A stretch of DNA of 64,000 nucleotides, taken from positions 4,190,227 to 4,254,226 of the forward strand of contig NW_022098037.1 of the NCBI RefSeq assembly GCF_002288925.2. The letters run 5' to 3'. The notes below the pieces were generated by a model that was not told the DNA's origin, ran no database searches, and saw only the letters and a program-made list of their open reading frames with translations. Positions 58,131 through 64,000 of the stretch are shown here, one piece after another; within the stretch, counting starts at the first letter, position 1, and every line of letters starts with the position of its first letter. Position numbers and translations under genes: made by a program. Source of the DNA: Delphinapterus leucas (Eukaryota; Chordata; Mammalia; Artiodactyla; Monodontidae).

Positions 58131-61100
58131 TGGCATAATATACAATTTAAAAGAAATATTTTAATTTATTTAATATGAACAAATTACAATTATTATTTAT
58201 CTTTCATATTGGTGGAGACATTTATGGATATTCTGAAGGGGGCTTCAGGTCCATTTTCAAGGGCTGTAGAGCTTCCCGGTCCTGGTTTTTTATTCATAGA
58301 ACTTTAAAATTTATAGATTTCAGCTCCTTTGATAACAGACATAACACTGTTACCACCCTAAATACTTATCAGCCATGACTTGGGTCACTGTATCAAAAAC
58401 GTAAAAGAGGAAATAACAGATTTTCTGGAGGTTTTAGTAGTGAGAAACCTAATGAAAGGGATTAAAGAGATTATGTGATTTGAAAGATACCTGAGCTAAG
58501 AGCAGTGAATGAGAGGAGAGAAAAGGTCAGTGATGAGTGGTCAGGAAAAGAAGGGGAAAAAGTTTCTTCTGTTAGCTACTAGGAATTTGCATCTTCCAAG
58601 ACAGCTTGGTTCCTATCTGGAATAGCTCTGGGGATGTAAAAGGAGGGAGAGCCAGTGTGTAAATAATGTTGAAACTTGGGAGGGACTATTTATTTCTAAT
58701 TTGAAGCTTTGTACCAAATTTGGTTTGGCATGAGTGTGTACGACTGATCTACCAGTAGGGTGAAAAAAATAGCATCACTCATATCAAGAGTACCAACTAA
58801 GCCTTGGGAAATATTTAGGACGCAATGCCAGGCCTTTCATTCCAGAGAGAAAGCTATACTACTAGAAAACAATTTGAACCAATTATTTTTACACTAAATT
58901 GACAGTTAAGATAGAAAAAAACCGTATTAAGAGCCAAGAGATGCTGCATATGGTCTGCACATCTTTTCTGAAGAAATGAATGATGGAGATAAAGAGGAGC
59001 AGCTTATTTTTACAGTTACATTTTGTATTTCTGGAAAAATAACTACAAAATGGTCATGATTTCTAAACATCAGGAAACGAGACTTTTATGAACATTACAC
59101 AACACAAAACATACCACCTGCTGCAATTACGACTATGTGCAAGTCACGCTCAAGCCTTAATTGAAACCAAAAACAGACCATAAAACTTACAGTTACAAAA
59201 AAATTCTTCTAACTGAAATGTGCTCAAATGACAGGATGCTCAAATAGTCTTAAAATACAATTTTCTCCTGCCAAGTGTCTTAGTTTTCACAGGGTCACAA
59301 AACCTAGCCCTGACCAATGTTATAAGAGCTACAGAACTGAGTACCACTTAAACATATGGCCAAGCAGTGCTGAGACTGTGCTGGGGTTGCCCACTGATTT
59401 CTGTATGCTTCAAAGGTGGCTGTCTATAGTGACAGAGGGGCTGGAACGTGGTAAACATGGGTATCTGGACAATCTCAACGCAGCCATTGATTTTCCAGAG
59501 CATGTTCTTGTGGTTAGTCTTGTGAAGTAAGTAATTTCAGTTTAGTTACCTTAATTCCAAACCCCAAAGAGCCGTATCCACAAAAGCCATTTATAGAAAA
59601 ATTCTGTTTTGAGATTCACCTAAAAACACACTATAAAGCATTTAGTAACAGAGGGGATCAGAATATGCAGTTTTGCTTCTTCCAGATCAAATCTTGTATT
59701 GATCTTCTCTGCACTCCTTCCTATTCCCATGTGAGAAAACTACCAGTAAATACCAGAATCGGGAGATACTGCCTAAACATAAAATTTTTAAGGGAATTAA
59801 TTTTGAATTTTCTTCTAAACAAACTATTCTCACAGTTTTTTAAAGAAAAAAAAGACTCAGCTTAATCATAGTTTGACTTCTAAAAAAACCGTCTCATGAT
59901 TTCATGGAGAGAAAGCAAAAATCAGATGAACAAGAATCGTTTTCAGATCACACTAGAATTATAAGAAAGGCTAATTTTTACATGAAAATTCCATCTACAT
60001 AAAAATAGATTTCTGGAACAATGCATTATTGACAGATATGTGGGAAGATAAATGCATTCATGTAAATGTTCTTTCTCAAGCAAATTATTAAATATATTGA
60101 CAGCATTGCACTTTGAAAACAATCATTTTAAAGAAATCAAATATTAATACAAGAGTAAAGACATCACAGCTAATGTACTCTTTCACTAAAAGAAATACAC
60201 ATGCAACACTTTTTCCAAGGCTTACTGCTATCCACTGCCATTAAATTCCACCGCAAACACTTATGCTTTGTTACTGGCTATTGTCCATGAAAGGAAAAAA
60301 AAATAGGTAACCAATAAATAAATCTGGTTTCTGTTCATACTTCTGTTAATTACTGGTGGCTTATGGAAGACCTTGTACTTTGATTACTGGTAGTGGCACT
60401 TGTAAATGCTAAATCTGAATTATTGCTATAAATCCAAAATGTATAAAAATCAAACATGCCTATGGTAATACAAATGTTTTACTGATGACCATTAATGACT
60501 TCAGTCAAGCAGATCTCCTAATTAATTTTGCTAATTGTTCATTCTTCCTGGGACATCAACTGGCTTGATGGATATTAATGTGACATATGTTGACATTAGC
60601 ATCTGGTTAGAACTAGGGACATCAGTAAACTCTACCCGGTGTTTATACAGACTCTGCCAATGCTATAAACACTGATAATGCCAAAACATTTATTTCAATA
60701 TAATATTTAAAGAACATGTCTGCCTTCCATTTAGAGAAAGGATAAACCTGCTTCAAAACACATGGTGCTCAAAAATCCTCATTCAATGAATGATGCAATG
60801 AGTATGAGTTAATAATAAACTGGTAAACATTTGCCAACATTTAAAAGAGGACAATAACATCACAAATGATTATTGGGAATGCCTTTCCTGAACAATGTCT
60901 GCTAATTTTTACTCTATTTAGAATATGTACAGTAACTTTAAACAAATACTACTATTTTAAAGAAAGCCATTCCCTAACATTTCAGACCAATTATACCATA
61001 CGCAGTAAATTAACAGAAAAGAAATGTATCAGAATTCAATACATGTATACAAATTTAGTTAAACCTGCAAACTTTTAGATTGATACTAACTGTCCAGTGA

Positions 61101-62984
61101 TTATAATTTTAAACTGCTGACAAATAAATGTACTTACAAAGTTTTGTTAAAAATTAGTTACCCCCAAATATCTTATTAAATATTGTACCATGCTGTATCT
61201 ATATTTCAAAAGTATTTTAATGGAGATTTGATCTCCAAGTAGAGGTGAGATACTTTGTTCTCTTTCTCTGGTCCCCCTTTGGGGAACTGTAATGATACAG
61301 AGTCGCTCATTCCTCATACATGGATATATTATCACTCTACTGTCACTGATTAAGAAGAAAAATATTACTTCTACTAAAAGTGCCAAAGTGCTTCAAGCAA
61401 AGTAACTCTAATGCAGTAAAATTAAGTTTTGGCAATTAGCAACTGCAGGAGGAAGTTCCTATCCTTGAGCAAGGAGCACTGACTCTTCACTGCTTTTATC
61501 CAACATTATTATTTCCCCCTGCATTCTGAAGTTAAAAAAGTCTTTGTAATGATGTTTTTTAAAATACGTCACAAAGTCGCCCAGGTAGCATGAATCTGTT
61601 TTAATCTCATTTGTACCAGTTACTCCTTTCTCCTCCATCTGAGTCCAGGAGGATCACTGCAACCACACCAAGCACTATTCAGGACTGACAGGGTGGAATG
61701 ACAGAATGGCACACTTGTGAAGTCTTTCTTTGCAGTGGGACAATGCCAGCACCAGTCATTATAGTCTATTCTGTCACAGAGCCATCGACACCACGGACTC
61801 AAATAACCCAGACACCAGTGGCATCTCCTTGCCCAAGCTCATCTGCTGAGTACAAAGAACACAGGTTTGGAAGGAACCTCTGGGAGGTTTCCTAATCTCC
61901 TTTTCTCTCTCCCTTCCAGCTCCAAACAAGCTCAGAACTGGCTCCAAACTTCAACGTGAAGCTACCCTAGTGTAAAGACTCCCAGAGAGATTTATAGACT
62001 CCTTTGGTAATTGTGTCAACGTTGAGGAAAGTCTTTACGTTGTACCTAAATTCCTCACGTTGCCTTTCCATGCAAGAGTCCAAGTAGCAAGTATCCTAAT
62101 CTAGTAAGTGTTTAAGAATCGTTTAGGACCCCAAAGCTCACATGCCTTCGATCTACCCATATATGTTGGGTGCTTATCTGCAGCCTGGGGGCTGAATTTT
62201 TAGCCTCCTAAAACTAACATCTCAGTCGCTCAGGGAGGAGAAATGATAACTGCAGCGAGAACGAGCCTTCCTGGACAATCTCTGAAAATGTAAAGCCTTC
62301 CTGAGCTGCCCATTTGTTTTAGGGGCTCATGTTTGTAGGTGGCTGGTTTTCTTGGAGGGAAGCAGCAACGACAAAAACCCTCAAACCGCGGCGGTGGCAG
62401 CATCCTTATAAAAACAGCATCTTGTTTGCCTTTGGCAAGTTTTAGCCTGGAGTAAAATTACACCCAAGTTGCAACCACCGAAATTGGGATGTCAATGGAA
62501 ATGTTGATCCGACCTTCACGAAAGCAGCAAATTGCAGTCTTTGCTGCTCTAATACAGTTCGCCAAGGCGTAGAGTGGTTAAGTCCAAGCCCACTTTCCCC
62601 TCCGATTAATAATGTATAAAAAATACGAGGAGAGAGGGCACACTCAACAGCAACCCTTCCAGGGTCTGTTTTTCCAGCTACTCCTCAAAAGTGACTCAAA
62701 GCGCACCTGGAAATTACATGGATTGGTGTGGCTTTTTAATACTGAAGACAAATGACCTTTGGAAAATATCTACTCGTGAAAGTCAAACCATTTGGAAAGA
62801 CATCCGGCAATTTACCGCTTCAAACTCCTTGCAACCCCGAAGATGAGGAAAGGAAAGGGAAAATGCGCCCAACCCGAGAGAGAAAAACAATAACCAAACC
62901 ATGTTTTTTGAGGGGGAAAAAAAACCAAAAAAAGGCCCACACAGTGGAGACCGCCAGCCTGGCTGCAACAAATGCCCTTATCGC
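58131..62984. other. Repeat-poor region next to the CpG island
   Basis: About 4.8 kb without a recognisable SINE, LINE or LTR, the longest such stretch here. It is AT-rich with many ATTA/TAAT motifs (for example CTAATTAATTTTGCTAATTG near 60519). Such depletion next to a CpG island often marks regulatory DNA of a developmental gene; that is inference. Confidence 0.45.
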
Positions 62985-63757
62985 AGCCTTTCCGGATCTC
63001 CGACCCGGCTTCCTTTTTTTCTCCCGCAACCGCATCTTGGCAAGCTGGGGCCGTGGACGGGGTAGCTGTACCCCACGCCGCCCGCAGTCACGCCGCTACT
63101 CACCCGAGCCCCTCGGCACTAGCGACGGCAGCGGTCGCGGGCTGGCTGCGAGCCGGTATCCGCGAGGGCTGGCGGGCTCTGGCCCCCGAGGACGCGGACA
63201 TGTGGCAGGAACCTCCGCTCCCCTAGCCGTTGCCTCTGAGCATCTTTCTGGGCACCCCCAGCGAATGCGAGCCGCGAGGCGAGGGCGAGCGCGCCGAGGA
63301 ACGGGGCGGAGAGGCGCCGAGCCTGGCCGCGCCGCGCCGAGCGCCGGGCTCTCCCGGCGAGGTCCCCGGGCCCGCGTGCGCGCCCCCCGCGGCGCCCCCC
63401 ACCCCGCCGCGCGCCCTCGCACGCGCCCGGCCCCACGCGGCGCGCGCCAGCCCGGGAGGCGGCGGCGTCCGCGGCGGCGGCGCGTCTTCCCCCGAGCGCG
63501 GTCTTCAGGGCGGCCGGCTGCGCTCTCTATTGTTCTGCGGTTGCCTCCCGGGGGTGGGTGGCCGGGGCGGGTGGGAGGCGTTGGCTTAGTTCCCGGGAGG
63601 GCTTACCAGTCAGTCGGACCCGAAGTGCGAGAGCGACGCGGGCTCGGGCACGGCGCGCGGGGGCTGCAGGGCGCCCAGCGCCGCGGGCTGCCGACGCGCG
63701 GGGGCTTCCTCCTCCCGCACTAGGTCCCGCTCGGCGCCCGGCGCATCCTGTGTTACT

Positions 63758-64000
63758 ATGGATATCTCGCTCTTCGCCGCCCCCTCCTCGCCCTCCGAGA
63801 GGCCGCCGCCGAGGCAGCAGCCAGGCAGCTCCGCAGGCGCCCAAGTGACCAGCTCGGCGGCGGCAGCGGCAGTGGCGGCCGCCGCCACTGCCGCCGTGGC
63901 CGCCGCTGGGCACAGGAGGAGGAAGATGGGGAGAAGGCAGGTTCTGCTCTGTCCTCGAGGCCACCTCGAGTTTCCTCCCACTAACCAAGCTGCTTCGAGT
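63758..64000 (+). CDS. Possible N-terminal coding exon, open to window edge
   Basis: The ATG at 63758 has A at -3 and G at +4, and the frame is open for 81 codons to the edge. It encodes MDISLFAAPSSPSERPPPRQ, then a poly-alanine stretch and a basic patch (HRRRK). In-frame sequence upstream is also open back to 63590, so this ATG is chosen for its Kozak context only. Low-complexity peptides of this kind arise easily in CpG islands, and the same DNA may instead be a 5' UTR. Not recognised. Confidence 0.22.
   Translation, partial: MDISLFAAPSSPSERPPPRQQPGSSAGAQVTSSAAAAAVAAAATAAVAAAGHRRRKMGRRQVLLCPRGHLEFPPTNQAASS
63869..63891. repeat. GC-rich hairpin in a GGC-repeat tract
   Basis: GCAGTGGCGG and CCGCCACTGC are perfect 10-bp arms around a 3-base loop, inside a run of GGC/GCC-type triplets (63856-63905). 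Confidence 0.85.

Larger units (their letters stand above)
62985..64000. promoter_or_regulatory. CpG island, probable promoter
   Basis: GC content rises sharply near 62985 and stays very high to the window edge with frequent CpG. GC boxes GGGGCGG lie at 63303-63309 and 63564-63570, and NRF1-like GCGTGCGC lies near 63374. There is no TATA box or single clear start site, as expected for a broad mammalian promoter. A minus-strand splice donor (ACTG followed by GTAAGC, exon end at 63607) and a plus-strand ATG in strong Kozak context (63758) point to transcription in opposite directions, or one of them is chance. Confidence 0.88.
63607..64000 (-). other. Possible first-exon (5' UTR) of a minus-strand gene
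   Basis: Reading in reverse, the sequence ends at 63607 with ACTG, then GTAAGCC (63606 downward), a good donor. The only ATG on this strand within the segment (about 63744) opens a nine-codon frame, so the exon would be noncoding and translation would start in a later exon. If this is right, the repeat-filled DNA to the left would be intron 1. Confidence 0.3.

Noticed and set aside
62752..63723. A 323-codon plus-strand open frame starting with ATG
   Set aside because: Two thirds of it lies in the CpG island, where stop codons are rare. The product turns into Arg/Pro/Gly-rich low-complexity sequence, and long frames are open on both strands over the same DNA. No splice or family support.
63527..63988. 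Long minus-strand open frames in the CpG island
   Set aside because: They do not begin with ATG (the first codons are TTG or GTG), and overlapping frames on both strands are open for the same compositional reason.

Overview
This window is nuclear DNA from a mammal, almost certainly a whale or dolphin. The evidence is about a dozen copies of a tRNA-derived SINE of the cetacean CHR type. Each has the head beginning GGGCTTCCCTGGTGGCGCAG, a pol III A box and B box, an A-rich tail, and target-site duplications that can be read directly. Older mammalian repeats (MIR, L2, L1, HAL1, MaLR-type LTRs and a CR1/L3-type reverse-transcriptase relic) fill much of the rest. No RNA gene, CRISPR array, operon or intact protein gene is visible. 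All repeat names come from reading the sequence, not from a database search.

Layout. 1-6 kb holds a SINE-dense patch with a nested insertion and a target site used twice, followed by an L1 3' end. 6.7 kb has one possible spliced coding exon (6741-6871, + strand, serine-rich, unidentified). 8.5-10.3 kb is a 5'-truncated L1 with a perfect 16-bp target-site duplication. 12-17 kb carries an old L1 split by a SINE, a CR1/L3-like relic and an AT-rich quasi-palindrome. 17.5-19.9, 26.4-29.7 and 58-62.9 kb are AT-rich and poor in recognisable repeats, and could hold conserved regulatory DNA. 30-46 kb is a mosaic of MIR, L2, SINE and LTR pieces and ends in a 160-N gap inside a SINE. 47.7-50.2 kb holds an L1 inside a 113-bp inverted duplication. 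54-57.9 kb is HAL1-like and L2 material. From about 62.98 kb to the edge is a CpG island, probably the promoter of a gene lying mostly outside the window or spread across it.

The most unusual structures are two short, sharply bounded inverted duplications. One is 60 bp (33349-33408 and 36661-36720, 58/60 identical). The other is 113 bp (47701-47813 and 50126-50238, 105/113 identical, no indels). A 19-bp-arm hairpin lies at 36380-36427, close to one 60-bp arm. The inner edge of one 113-bp arm coincides with the point where an L1 has lost its 3' end. This suggests local inverted copying during repair rather than ordinary transposition. The direction and identity of the CpG-island gene cannot be settled from this window.
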